Positions 8,649 through 17,004 of a DNA stretch of 64,000 nucleotides are shown piece after piece. Source of the stretch: Thalassovita sp. (GTDB taxonomy: Bacteria; Pseudomonadota; Alphaproteobacteria; Rhodobacterales; Rhodobacteraceae); NCBI RefSeq assembly GCF_963691685.1, contig NZ_OY829290.1, positions 2,170,001 to 2,234,000 of the forward strand, in the 5' to 3' direction. Every line of letters starts with the position of its first letter. Within the stretch, counting starts at the first letter, position 1. Under the pieces are notes generated by a model. That model did no database searches. It worked only from the letters and a program-made list of their open reading frames with translations, and was not told where the DNA came from. Position numbers and translations under genes: made by a program.

Positions 8649-10298
8649 ATGAGACGTTCCGAACTGCTGATGCCCGCAGGCAATCTGCGCAAGTTGAAAA
8701 TGGCTGTGCTCTATGGAGCTGACGCCGTTTACCTCGGCACGCCGGATATGAGCCTGCGCACCAAGTCGCAGTTTTCGCTGGAAGAGGTGATTGAGGGCGT
8801 TGCGTTTTGTCACGCCCACGACAAACGCGCCTATCTGACGCTGAACCTGTTCAGCCACAACAAAGACGTGCCGAAGCTCGATGAGTACATCGAAACCATC
8901 CGCAAGGTGCAGCCCGACGGGCTGATCATCGCGGACCCCGGCGTCTTTACCTATGTTAAGAAACACGCGCCGGAAATTCCGCTGCATATTTCGACCCAGG
9001 CGAACGTCTGTTCCTGGCTGTCGGTGGATTTCTGGCAGTATCAGGGCGCCGCTTTGGTGGTTCTGGCGCGTGAGGTCTCCTACCCCGAACTGGCCGAAAT
9101 TCGTGAAAAATGCCCGGATGTGAAGCTGGAAGCCTTCGTGCATGGCGCCATGTGCATGACCTATTCGGGGCGTTGTCTGCTCAGCAATTTCATGGCCGAG
9201 CGCGGCGCCAATCAGGGCAATTGCGCCAACTCCTGCCGCTGGAACTATCAGGTGCGGATGCGGCTGAAGGACGGCACGGTTGAGGACCTGAATATCACAC
9301 CGGAAAATTCAGATATGTTTGAATTTTTGCTGGAAGAGGGCTGCCGCCCAGGGGAGCTGATGCCGATCGAAGAGGATGGCCGTGGCAGCTACATCATGAA
9401 CTCCCGCGATCTGTGCATCATGCCGAAACTGGATGATTATCTGAAGATCGGCGTGGATTGCCTGAAGGTCGAAGGGCGCGGCAAATCCGAATACTACTGC
9501 GCCATTGTGGCCCGTGCCTACCGCATGGCGATTGATGCCTATTACGCCGACCCCGCGGGCTGGGATCCGAAACCCTATATGGCGGAGCTGGAAACCGTCG
9601 GGAACCGCGGTTACACGCTGGCCTTCCATGAGGGGCGGCTCACCAATCATGCGCATAATTATGAACACACCGCCGCCATTGCCCAGTGGGAATACGCCGG
9701 GGTGGTTGTCGGGGTGGAGGCGGATGCCTTCCTGATTGAGGTGAAAAACAAGCTGGAAGCGGGCGATGTGTTGGAGTTCGTCTCCCCCATCGCGCGGGAC
9801 ACGGTGCTGCTGCGGATGTATGATTTTGAAGAGGCCGCGACAGGCGCGCGCAAAGAGGTCATTCATGGCTCCACCAAGACGGTGATCCGGGTGCCCTTTG
9901 CCCTGTTTGATCATGAGGACACCGACTGGCTGCGCGCGCAGTTTCCAGAATACACCGTGATGCGCAAAGAACGCGCCCTGACGGATGAACAATGGGCCCG
10001 GATCAAACTGGATAAGGTGGTGCAGGGGATCGAAAGCTCGGGCAAAAACCGCCCCAAAGCCTATGACCGGTCACGTGACAAACTGGTTGATGCCATCGGG
10101 GAAGGGGCCGCGGAACGGCGGCACAAAACCAACCGCGTTGGCGTCGAAGGCTGCTGCGGCCGTGGCTGCAACGGCTGCCTGATGTTCTGGCAGGATCCGC
10201 AGTATGAAAAAGCACGCGCGGAATTGCTAACCCGCAAACAGGGCGCGCAGCTGAGCCGGGCTGAGGCCAAGGCGCTGAAATTGCCCGCGGCGGAGTAG
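8649..10298 (+). CDS. U32-family protein (RNA hydroxylation type, TrhP/RlhA-like)
   Basis: 549 residues, long for a U32 protein. Members once called collagenase-like peptidases include TrhP and RlhA, which take part in prephenate-dependent hydroxylation of tRNA uridine or 23S rRNA cytidine. The N-terminal MRRSELLMPAGN opening, HISTQANV, the core VHGAMCMTYSGRCLLSN followed by GNCANSCRW, and a second KVEGRGKSEYY motif match the family. The C-terminus carries an unusual cysteine cluster, GCCGRGCNGCLMFW, which could bind metal. An AAGGAGAGG ribosome-binding site precedes the ATG. It stands alone in transcription; which RNA it modifies is not determinable. Confidence 0.88.
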   Translation: MRRSELLMPAGNLRKLKMAVLYGADAVYLGTPDMSLRTKSQFSLEEVIEGVAFCHAHDKRAYLTLNLFSHNKDVPKLDEYIETIRKVQPDGLIIADPGVFTYVKKHAPEIPLHISTQANVCSWLSVDFWQYQGAALVVLAREVSYPELAEIREKCPDVKLEAFVHGAMCMTYSGRCLLSNFMAERGANQGNCANSCRWNYQVRMRLKDGTVEDLNITPENSDMFEFLLEEGCRPGELMPIEEDGRGSYIMNSRDLCIMPKLDDYLKIGVDCLKVEGRGKSEYYCAIVARAYRMAIDAYYADPAGWDPKPYMAELETVGNRGYTLAFHEGRLTNHAHNYEHTAAIAQWEYAGVVVGVEADAFLIEVKNKLEAGDVLEFVSPIARDTVLLRMYDFEEAATGARKEVIHGSTKTVIRVPFALFDHEDTDWLRAQFPEYTVMRKERALTDEQWARIKLDKVVQGIESSGKNRPKAYDRSRDKLVDAIGEGAAERRHKTNRVGVEGCCGRGCNGCLMFWQDPQYEKARAELLTRKQGAQLSRAEAKALKLPAAE

Positions 10299-10443
10299 AG
10301 TGATGTTCGAGTGGTGATTAAGGTCGGCTTTGAGCCCAAAGTGCCGAACTTCTGTATTGCAGCTAAGGTCTGCTTTCCTCTTTCTTGAGCTCAGCTCCCT
10401 TTACATGCGAAGGTATTTCGAGAACCACCATTGAGGCTAATCT

Positions 10444-10881
10444 GTGCTCAAGAAATTTTTGTTAGTAGCTTTATCTTCCATTTTCGCCGTGGCGTTGGTC
10501 ATCATAGGGCTATTGATAGGGCTATTGTTTTGGTCATCCGGCGAAGCGTTCCGTGGCGCAACTTTCAACAAAGAAGAATGGGCGGCAAATGGGGAATGCG
10601 AAGCAAACACTGATGATAGCTGTTCTCAGCAACGCCAACGATGCCCTCGTGGGGCAATGGTTCAGGACCTACGACAAAATTTCTTGCATAACCGAGAGAC
10701 ATCTAAGTCCGAGGTTGCAGAGTTAATCGGCGAGCATGACACCATCGTCGTAATTGGCGGCGAACAATGCGAAGCTCACTATTTGGGTATGTGCAGCGCG
10801 ATGTCTATAGATGGTGACAGCCTGTATGTTTGTTACGATCAGAACGACACCATAGATCGATCAGGCTACATTAGACACTGA
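10444..10881 (+). CDS. Orphan membrane-anchored protein
   Basis: 145 residues from a GTG start seven bases after GAGG. One hydrophobic N-terminal segment (about 5-32) would anchor it with the rest in the periplasm. The outer part contains several cysteines (ANGECEANTDDSC, QQRQRCPRG, GGEQCEAHYLGMC) that could form disulfides. Codon use is clearly more AT-rich than its neighbours. No family recognised. It may be a recently acquired or orphan gene. Confidence 0.6.
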   Translation: MLKKFLLVALSSIFAVALVIIGLLIGLLFWSSGEAFRGATFNKEEWAANGECEANTDDSCSQQRQRCPRGAMVQDLRQNFLHNRETSKSEVAELIGEHDTIVVIGGEQCEAHYLGMCSAMSIDGDSLYVCYDQNDTIDRSGYIRH

Positions 10882-10996
10882 CAGGCTGATCGCCAAATCG
10901 GACTTTCAAATATGGTACGTCAATGGCAGGAAAGTCCGCTGATGGTCCGTTTATAGCGAATTAGCGATAGGAAGTACTGCGCCCGGTCACGGTACT

Positions 10997-11029
10997 AAAA
11001 AAACGCCCACACCATTCAAGGCGCGGGCG
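10997..11029 (-). terminator. Rho-independent terminator of tyrS
   Basis: Read on the minus strand: a 10-bp stem (CGCCCGCGCC / GGTGTGGGCG, two G-U wobbles) with a 6-base loop, followed by seven T. It lies 27 bases beyond the tyrS stop. Confidence 0.88.
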
Positions 11030-11055
11030 CTCCAAATTCACAATCTCTCCGGCGC

Positions 11056-12309
11056 TTAGTCGGCCAGTTTCACCAGTGCGTGGCGTTTCTTACCGGCGGA
11101 GAGCTTGATCGGCTGCGCAAGTTTGGCGGCGTCGACCATCAAGCCTGCATCGGTCAGGTTTTCATCGTCCAGCTTGGCGCCGTTTTCCTTGATCAGGCGT
11201 TTGGCGTCTTTGCCGGATTTGGCAAGGCCCGATTTCACGATCAGCTGCACGATGGAGATGCCATCGCCCAGATCCGCGGCGGAGAGCTCCAGCGTGGGCA
11301 GGTCATCACCGACACCGCCTTTTTCAAAGACCTCACGTGCGGTTGCTTCGGCAGCGGCTGCAGCTTCTGCGCCGTGGCACAGGGTGGTCACCTCATTGGC
11401 AAGCACCACCTTGGCGTCGTTGATCTCCTGACCTGCCAGCGCGCCGAGGCGTTCGCATTCCTCGACCGGCAGTTCGGTGTAGAGCTTCAGGAAGCGGCCG
11501 ACGTCGGCGTCAGTGGTGTTGCGCCAGAACTGCCAGAACTCATAAGGGCTGAGCATATCGCCATTGAGCCAGATCGCGCCGCCTTGGGATTTGCCCATTT
11601 TGCGCCCATCCGAGGTGGTCAGCAGGGGTGAGGTCAGGCCAAAAATCTCATTTTCCAGCACGCGACGGGTCAGGTCGATGCCGTTGATGATGTTGCCCCA
11701 TTGGTCCGAGCCGCCCATCTGCAGCAGGCAGCCGTAGCGGCGGTTCAGCTCCAGGAAGTCATAGGCCTGCAGGATCATGTAGTTGAACTCAAGGAAGCTC
11801 AGCGATTGTTCACGGTCCAGACGCGATTTCACCGATTCAAAACTCAGCATGCGGTTGACTGAGAAGTGGCGGCCAATGTCGCGCAGGAACTCAAGGTAGT
11901 TGAGGTTATCCAGCCACTCGGCGTTGTTCAGCATCACCGCGTCTGTGTCGCCGTCACCGTAGCTGAGGTATTTGGCAAACACCTGCTTCATGCCGTCGAT
12001 GTTGGCGTCAATCGCCTCTGGCGTCAGCAGCGGGCGTTCATCCGCGCGGAACGACGGGTCGCCCACCTTGGTGGTCCCACCGCCCATCAGCGTGATCGGT
12101 TTATGGCCGGTCTTTTGCAGCCAGCGCAACATCATGATGTTCAGCAAATGACCCACGTGCAGTGACTTTGCCGTGGCGTCATAGCCGATATAGGTGGGCA
12201 CCACCCCTGCGCAGAGCGCTTCGTCAAGTGCCTGATAATCGGTGCAGTCAGCGATAAAGCCGCGCTCCATCATGACACGCATGAAATCCGATTTGGGGTG
12301 GTAGGTCAT
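11056..12309 (-). CDS. tyrS: Tyrosyl-tRNA synthetase
   Basis: 417 residues, class Ic aminoacyl-tRNA synthetase charging tRNA-Tyr. The ATP-binding HIGH motif appears as HVGHL (about residue 52) and the KMSKS loop as KMGKS. The tyrosine pocket region QAYDFLELNRRYGC and the GGSDQWGNI motif are intact. The last 65 residues form an S4-like RNA-binding domain (LAKSGKDAKRLIKENGAKL). It is divergent from anmK. Confidence 0.97.
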   Translation of the reverse strand: MTYHPKSDFMRVMMERGFIADCTDYQALDEALCAGVVPTYIGYDATAKSLHVGHLLNIMMLRWLQKTGHKPITLMGGGTTKVGDPSFRADERPLLTPEAIDANIDGMKQVFAKYLSYGDGDTDAVMLNNAEWLDNLNYLEFLRDIGRHFSVNRMLSFESVKSRLDREQSLSFLEFNYMILQAYDFLELNRRYGCLLQMGGSDQWGNIINGIDLTRRVLENEIFGLTSPLLTTSDGRKMGKSQGGAIWLNGDMLSPYEFWQFWRNTTDADVGRFLKLYTELPVEECERLGALAGQEINDAKVVLANEVTTLCHGAEAAAAAEATAREVFEKGGVGDDLPTLELSAADLGDGISIVQLIVKSGLAKSGKDAKRLIKENGAKLDDENLTDAGLMVDAAKLAQPIKLSAGKKRHALVKLAD

Positions 12310-12422
12310 TGCTTTTGTCCCTTACAGCTTTGCGCCCGTGTGTATAAGCTGCATCTACCCAAGGGGGAAGGTGTGAATTTGCACCCTTTCAGGGGTTTTG
12401 CAGTGAGGGCTGTGAGGGGCGA

Positions 12423-13529
12423 ATGCAGGAGCAGGCAAAAGACGCGCCGATCTGGGCGCTGGGGGCGATGTCAGGCACGTCATTGGACGGTGTGGATGCG
12501 GCGATGTTGCAAAGCGACGGCCATGCGATCCTGGGTTTTGGCGACAGTGGTTATCGCGCCTACTCCGATGCGGAGCAGGCGGTTCTGCGCACAGGGCTAG
12601 GGCGCTGGCCCGGGGAGGCCGGCGTTGCGGAGGTGGCGGAGCTCTGTGTGCAGGCCCATGCTGAATTGCTGGCCGGGTTTGAGGGCGCCGCTTTGGTGGG
12701 CTTTCACGGTCAGACCCTGGCCCATGACCCCGGCGGGCGTGGCACCCATCAGGTGGGCGATGGTGCAGCATTGGCGGCGCGTCTGGGGCTGCCGGTGGCC
12801 TGGGATTTCCGCTCGGCCGATGTGCGTCTGGGCGGGCAGGGCGCGCCGCTGGCGCCGTTTTTCCATTTCGCCTGCGCCAAGTGGATCGGGGCGACGGCGC
12901 CTTTGTGTTTTCTCAATCTCGGCGGCGTCGGCAACATCACATGGGTTGATCCGCGCAAATCCTCCCCGGAGGAACCCGGCGCGCTGCTGGCCTTTGACAC
13001 CGGCCCGGCCAACGCGCCGATCAATGATCTGATGCAAGAGCGGCGCGGCCTGTCCTATGACAAGGACGGCGCTTTGGCGGCGCAGGGCGAAGTGGTTGAT
13101 GGCGCGTTGGAGCTGTTTCTGGATGATGCCTATTTCCCCAAGATCCCACCAAAGTCGCTGGATCGCGATGCCTTTGCCGACATGCTGGATCTGGTGCGGG
13201 AGCTGGGTGATGCGGATGCGGCGGCGACGATGACCGGCATGGCCGCCACGGCAGTGATGCTGGCGCTGGATCATTGCCCCACCAAGCCGTCACAGATCCT
13301 GGTGACGGGTGGTGGGCGGCACAATCCGGTGATGATGCAGATGTTGCAGGCTGGGATCGATTGCCCGGTCAAACCGGTTGAAGCTGTCGGGCTGGACGGT
13401 GATATGCTGGAGGCGCAGGCCTTTGCCTATCTGGCGATCCGCGTCGCCAAAGGATTGCCGACCTCCAGCCCCGAAACCACCGGCGTCTCGGCGCTTGTTG
13501 GGGGCGGCACGGTCAGCCACCCAGGCTGA
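12423..13529 (+). CDS. anmK: Anhydro-N-acetylmuramic acid kinase
   Basis: 368 residues. It phosphorylates and opens 1,6-anhydro-MurNAc released in peptidoglycan turnover, giving MurNAc-6-phosphate. The ASKHA-kinase phosphate loop appears as MSGTSLDGVDAAM near the N-terminus; FLNLGGVGNITW, FDTGPANAPIND and VTGGGRHNPVMM match the family. The ATG at 12423 follows GTGAGGGGCGA. It is alone on the plus strand and ends just before a dispersed repeat. Confidence 0.95.
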   Translation: MQEQAKDAPIWALGAMSGTSLDGVDAAMLQSDGHAILGFGDSGYRAYSDAEQAVLRTGLGRWPGEAGVAEVAELCVQAHAELLAGFEGAALVGFHGQTLAHDPGGRGTHQVGDGAALAARLGLPVAWDFRSADVRLGGQGAPLAPFFHFACAKWIGATAPLCFLNLGGVGNITWVDPRKSSPEEPGALLAFDTGPANAPINDLMQERRGLSYDKDGALAAQGEVVDGALELFLDDAYFPKIPPKSLDRDAFADMLDLVRELGDADAAATMTGMAATAVMLALDHCPTKPSQILVTGGGRHNPVMMQMLQAGIDCPVKPVEAVGLDGDMLEAQAFAYLAIRVAKGLPTSSPETTGVSALVGGGTVSHPG

Positions 13530-13547
13530 TTGCGCGGGAACCGGCGC

Positions 13548-13611
13548 TTTCATCGTTCCCAAAATACTCTGGGGTGAGCCGCAGCGCGGCGAGGGGCAAA
13601 GCCCCTTGATC
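13548..13611. repeat. Divergent copy of a dispersed intergenic repeat
   Basis: TTTCATCGTTCCCAAAATAC and the following CTCTGGGGTGAGCC resemble, with several changes, the 33-bp element found exactly at 21912-21944 and 53995-54027. A GGGGCAAAGCCCC hairpin follows and may act as a weak terminator between convergent anmK and the radical SAM gene. Confidence 0.55.
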
Positions 13612-13649
13612 CCTCAAATGCTGAAGCCCCTCAAATCCTGACAAACTGA

Positions 13650-14603
13650 TCAACCAGAACAGCTGGCGCCGCCCAAGACGCAGAACTTGGCGCAATGGGG
13701 GTGGTTCAGGGCAACGTCTGCCTCAGCCTCGGCCAGGGTGGTGCCCATTTCAAACTGTTCGTCATAGGGCAGCAGGGTGCAGCTTAACACCGTGGGGCTG
13801 GCGGCGCCTTTGCGTTTCACCACCATGCGGGAGGAGGCGCACATCACGCTGTCGGGCGATTTGTTCAGGATGCCCCAGCAGGCCTCGGTGATTTCGGGCA
13901 CTTCGGCGCTCATGTCCATTTCGGGAAACAACACACATTGGGCCGGATTGTCCGCATCGATCTTATAGCCGCGTGCCTTGAAGATCGCGGCATAGCCTGC
14001 GCGGGCGGCGGCATCGCTTTCATGCCAGAGCGCCCGACCAGCAATGGCCATCTGCACATTGTTGTCCCGCAGGAAATCCATGCCGGTCAGGGATTTCTCA
14101 AAGGCGCCATTGCCGCGTTCGGCGTCATGCGCCTCCACATCCCAGTGATCCAGCGAAATCCGCAAGGTCAGCTTGCCAGGGAAGGTGGTGTTCAGCCGCA
14201 CCAGACCTTCGCGCACGCGTTTCCGCATCATCGGCATCATCGCATTGGTGAGGATCAATACCTCATAGCCCCGGCGCAGGGCCGCTTCGGTCATTGCCAG
14301 CATATCGGGGTTCATAAACGGCTCGCCACCGGTGAAGGCAATTTCGCGCACATTCCAGCGCCGCTCTTCCAGCTGGTTCAGGTAATCCTCAACCTCGGCC
14401 ACGGTCAGATAGACCAGCGCGTCATTTTTGGGCGAACTGAGGATGTAGCAATTGGCGCAGGTGATGTTGCACAGCGTACCGGTGTTGAACCACAGCGTAT
14501 CGGGGTTGGACAGGGCAACATGGGCGCGGGCCTGCCCGTCAGCGGTCAGCCGGGGGTCAATGAATTTGCCTTCATTGGCGACAACCGTTTGGGAATCCTT
14601 CAT
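13650..14603 (-). CDS. Radical SAM protein with C-terminal cysteine motif
   Basis: 317 residues from the ATG at 14603, chosen because GAGGGCG precedes it; a longer frame to 14669 lacks this. The radical SAM cluster is CNITCANC (CxxxCxxC), and the SAM-binding FTGGEPFMNPD follows. Further cysteines (CWGIL, CASSR, SCTLL) and a C-terminal CAKFCVLGGASCSG suggest an auxiliary iron-sulfur cluster. The fold is SPASM-like, but the spacing is not the canonical one. No precursor peptide or cofactor gene adjoins it; it is divergent from zwf. Substrate unknown. Confidence 0.88.
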   Translation of the reverse strand: MKDSQTVVANEGKFIDPRLTADGQARAHVALSNPDTLWFNTGTLCNITCANCYILSSPKNDALVYLTVAEVEDYLNQLEERRWNVREIAFTGGEPFMNPDMLAMTEAALRRGYEVLILTNAMMPMMRKRVREGLVRLNTTFPGKLTLRISLDHWDVEAHDAERGNGAFEKSLTGMDFLRDNNVQMAIAGRALWHESDAAARAGYAAIFKARGYKIDADNPAQCVLFPEMDMSAEVPEITEACWGILNKSPDSVMCASSRMVVKRKGAASPTVLSCTLLPYDEQFEMGTTLAEAEADVALNHPHCAKFCVLGGASCSG

Positions 14604-14717
14604 TTCGCCCTCATCACTGCGTCTTGGTCGGACCTTACATGCCACGTTTCGCCAGCGAAAGGGCGTCACATATGGCTGACGCCATTGTGATAATTCAATT
14701 CAGCGACGATAAATGGA

Positions 14718-14747
14718 TTGAATGCTAGACTGTGGCGCAGGGATAAA
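14718..14747 (+). promoter_or_regulatory. Predicted promoter of zwf-pgl-pgi
   Basis: TTGAAT (14718-14723) and GATAAA (14742-14747) are separated by 18 bases, a reasonable sigma-70 pair. The -35 element is half of an inverted repeat ATTCAAT (14693-14699) / ATTGAAT (14717-14723). Prediction only. Confidence 0.45.
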
Positions 14748-14760
14748 GTATCAGAGCGTC

Positions 14761-14773
14761 GATAGCGCTAACA
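14761..14773 (+). promoter_or_regulatory. LacI-family operator candidate upstream of zwf
   Basis: GATAGCGCTAACA contains the perfect palindrome TAGCGCTA (14763-14770) with a central CG, the form typical of LacI-family sugar regulators. It lies just after the predicted -10 and 62 bases before the zwf start, a position suited to repression. The cognate regulator is not in the window. Confidence 0.5.
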
Positions 14774-14831
14774 TACTCACAATTAGCTTGCTGGCTTTCG
14801 CAGGTTGGCAGGCGCTGACAAGGATAGTTTC

Positions 14832-16286
14832 ATGGTCTCGCGTGTCATCCCAGTCGATCCCTTTGATCTGGTCATTTTTGGCGGAACCGGGGATCTGGCC
14901 CGCCGCAAAATTCTGCCTGCCCTGTTTCGCCGGTATTGTGCTGGCCAGATGCCCGAGGGGTCGCAGATCATCGGCGCCGCGCGCTCGGACATGGATGATG
15001 CGGCGTTTCAGAAACTGGTGAAAGACGCGCTGGCCGAATTTAACCCCGGCCCAAAACCGGATGCCGATCAGCTGAAGGGCTTTCTGGCTGCGCTACATTA
15101 CGTCAAAGTTGACGCGATGGGCACCGATGGCTGGAAAGAACTGGCCGGTAAAATGCGCGAAGGCAAAGTGCGCGCCTTCTACTTCTCGGTCGCGCCCAGC
15201 CTGTTTGGCGCTTTGGCAGAGCGGCTGCACGGCAATGGGATGGTTGATCCGGACACGCGGATTGTTGTGGAAAAACCCTTTGGCCGGGATCTGGAAACCG
15301 CCAAGGCGCTGAACACATCGCTTGCCGCGCATTTTGACGAAAGCCAGATCTACCGTATTGACCACTATCTGGGCAAAGAAACCGTGCAGAACCTGATGGC
15401 GATCCGGTTTGGCAACATGCTGTTTGAACCGCTGTGGAACAGCCAGTATGTGGATCACATTCAGATCACTGTGGCGGAAACCGTCGGTGTGCAGGGGCGG
15501 GGTGAATACTATGACCGCTCAGGCGCGATGCGGGACATGGTGCAGAACCACCTGATGCAGCTTTTGTGTCTGATCGCGATGGAGCCGCCGGCGAAGTTTG
15601 ACCCCGATGCGGTGCGCGATGAAAAGCTGAAGGTGATCCGCGCGCTGGATCCGGTGGAGCCGGGCGACATTGTGCGCGGCCAGTACAAGGCGGATGGGGA
15701 GCGCACGAGCTACCTCGATGATGTGCATAACGACCAGTCCAAAACCGAAAGTTTTGTGGCGATGAAGGTGCATGTGTCCAACTGGCGTTGGGCCGGCACC
15801 CCGTTCTATCTGCGCACCGGCAAGCGGATGAAGGCGCGCGCCAGTGAGATCGCCGTGGTCTTCAAAGAAACCCCGCATTCGATTTTTGATGAGGATGCCG
15901 GCCGTCACCGCAACACCTTGTCGATCCGGCTGCAGCCCAATGAGGGCATCGATCTGGATGTGACCATCAAGGAGCCGGGGCCGGGCGGCATGCGTCTGGT
16001 GGACGTGCCATTGGACATGACCTTCTCCGAGGCTTTGGGGCCCGAGGCTGAGGTGGTGACAGATGCCTATGAACGGCTGATCATGGATGTGATCCGGGGC
16101 AACCAGACGCTGTTTATGCGCGGCGATGAGGTGGAGGCCGCATGGGATTGGACCGATCCGATCATCGACGGCTGGGAAGCCCGAGGCGACCGCCCTGAAA
16201 GCTATGACAGCGGCAGCGCTGGACCTGAGGATTCATTGGCCCTGATGCATCAGGATGGCCGCCGTTGGAGGGAGATCCGCTCATGA
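14832..16286 (+). CDS. zwf: Glucose-6-phosphate 1-dehydrogenase
   Basis: 484 residues from the ATG at 14832, preceded by ACAAGGATAG; an upstream start at 14805 lacks a ribosome-binding site. It oxidises glucose-6-phosphate to 6-phosphogluconolactone, feeding the Entner-Doudoroff route. The dinucleotide-binding FGGTGDLARRK and the substrate-site RIDHYLGKE are intact. It is the first gene of zwf-pgl-pgi and overlaps pgl by ATGA. A LacI-type palindrome lies upstream. Confidence 0.97.
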   Translation: MVSRVIPVDPFDLVIFGGTGDLARRKILPALFRRYCAGQMPEGSQIIGAARSDMDDAAFQKLVKDALAEFNPGPKPDADQLKGFLAALHYVKVDAMGTDGWKELAGKMREGKVRAFYFSVAPSLFGALAERLHGNGMVDPDTRIVVEKPFGRDLETAKALNTSLAAHFDESQIYRIDHYLGKETVQNLMAIRFGNMLFEPLWNSQYVDHIQITVAETVGVQGRGEYYDRSGAMRDMVQNHLMQLLCLIAMEPPAKFDPDAVRDEKLKVIRALDPVEPGDIVRGQYKADGERTSYLDDVHNDQSKTESFVAMKVHVSNWRWAGTPFYLRTGKRMKARASEIAVVFKETPHSIFDEDAGRHRNTLSIRLQPNEGIDLDVTIKEPGPGGMRLVDVPLDMTFSEALGPEAEVVTDAYERLIMDVIRGNQTLFMRGDEVEAAWDWTDPIIDGWEARGDRPESYDSGSAGPEDSLALMHQDGRRWREIRS

Positions 16287-16954
16287 ACTTTGTTGAATAT
16301 CCTGACCGCGATATGTTGGCGATCGATCTGGCCAACAAATTGGCGGGCGAACTGGCCAGCATTCTGCATCACGAAGATCGTGTGACCCTTGTGGTGCCGG
16401 GCGGCACAACGCCGGGGCCGATTTTTGATGATCTCTGCGCTGCTGATCTGGATTGGGGCAGGGTTGACGTGATGCTCAGCGATGAACGTTGGGTGCCTGA
16501 GGATCATCCGCGCTCCAACACCAAACTGGTGCGTGAACGTCTGTTGACAGATCATGCCAGCGCCGCCTCCATGGTGCCGCTTTATGCCGAGGCCGACGCG
16601 CCAGAGGATATGGTGGCCAAATTGGCGCCAGCGATTGAGCCGAAACTGCCGATCTCGGTGGCGCTGTTGGGGATGGGGGCGGATATGCACACCGCCTCGC
16701 TGTTCCCACGTGGCGACAACCTGCGTTTGGCGCTGGACGCCCATGCGCCTATTCTGGTTCCGATGCGCGCCGAAGGTCTGGAAGAACAGCGGATTTCACT
16801 GTCGGCTCATGTGCTGCGTGATGCGATTAACCTTCACATCGTTATCATGGGCGAAGATAAGAAAGAGGCGCTGGAACGGGCCCGTCACCTGCCGGCAGAA
16901 GAGGCCCCGGTGCGCGCCATTCTGGACAATGCAACGGTGCATTGGGCACCGTAA
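16283..16954 (+). CDS. pgl: 6-phosphogluconolactonase
   Basis: 223 residues from the ATG at 16283, which overlaps the zwf stop and follows GGAGGGAGAT. It hydrolyses 6-phosphogluconolactone. The sugar-phosphate-binding PGGTTPGPIFD, the SDERWVPEDHPRSN segment and the LGMGADMHTASLFP motif mark the DevB/SOL type. Second gene of the operon. Confidence 0.95.
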   Translation: MNFVEYPDRDMLAIDLANKLAGELASILHHEDRVTLVVPGGTTPGPIFDDLCAADLDWGRVDVMLSDERWVPEDHPRSNTKLVRERLLTDHASAASMVPLYAEADAPEDMVAKLAPAIEPKLPISVALLGMGADMHTASLFPRGDNLRLALDAHAPILVPMRAEGLEEQRISLSAHVLRDAINLHIVIMGEDKKEALERARHLPAEEAPVRAILDNATVHWAP

Positions 16955-17004
16955 CAGCCACTGAACAACCTGCCGATCAAAACGCCAAGATAGGACGCGA
17001 CACA

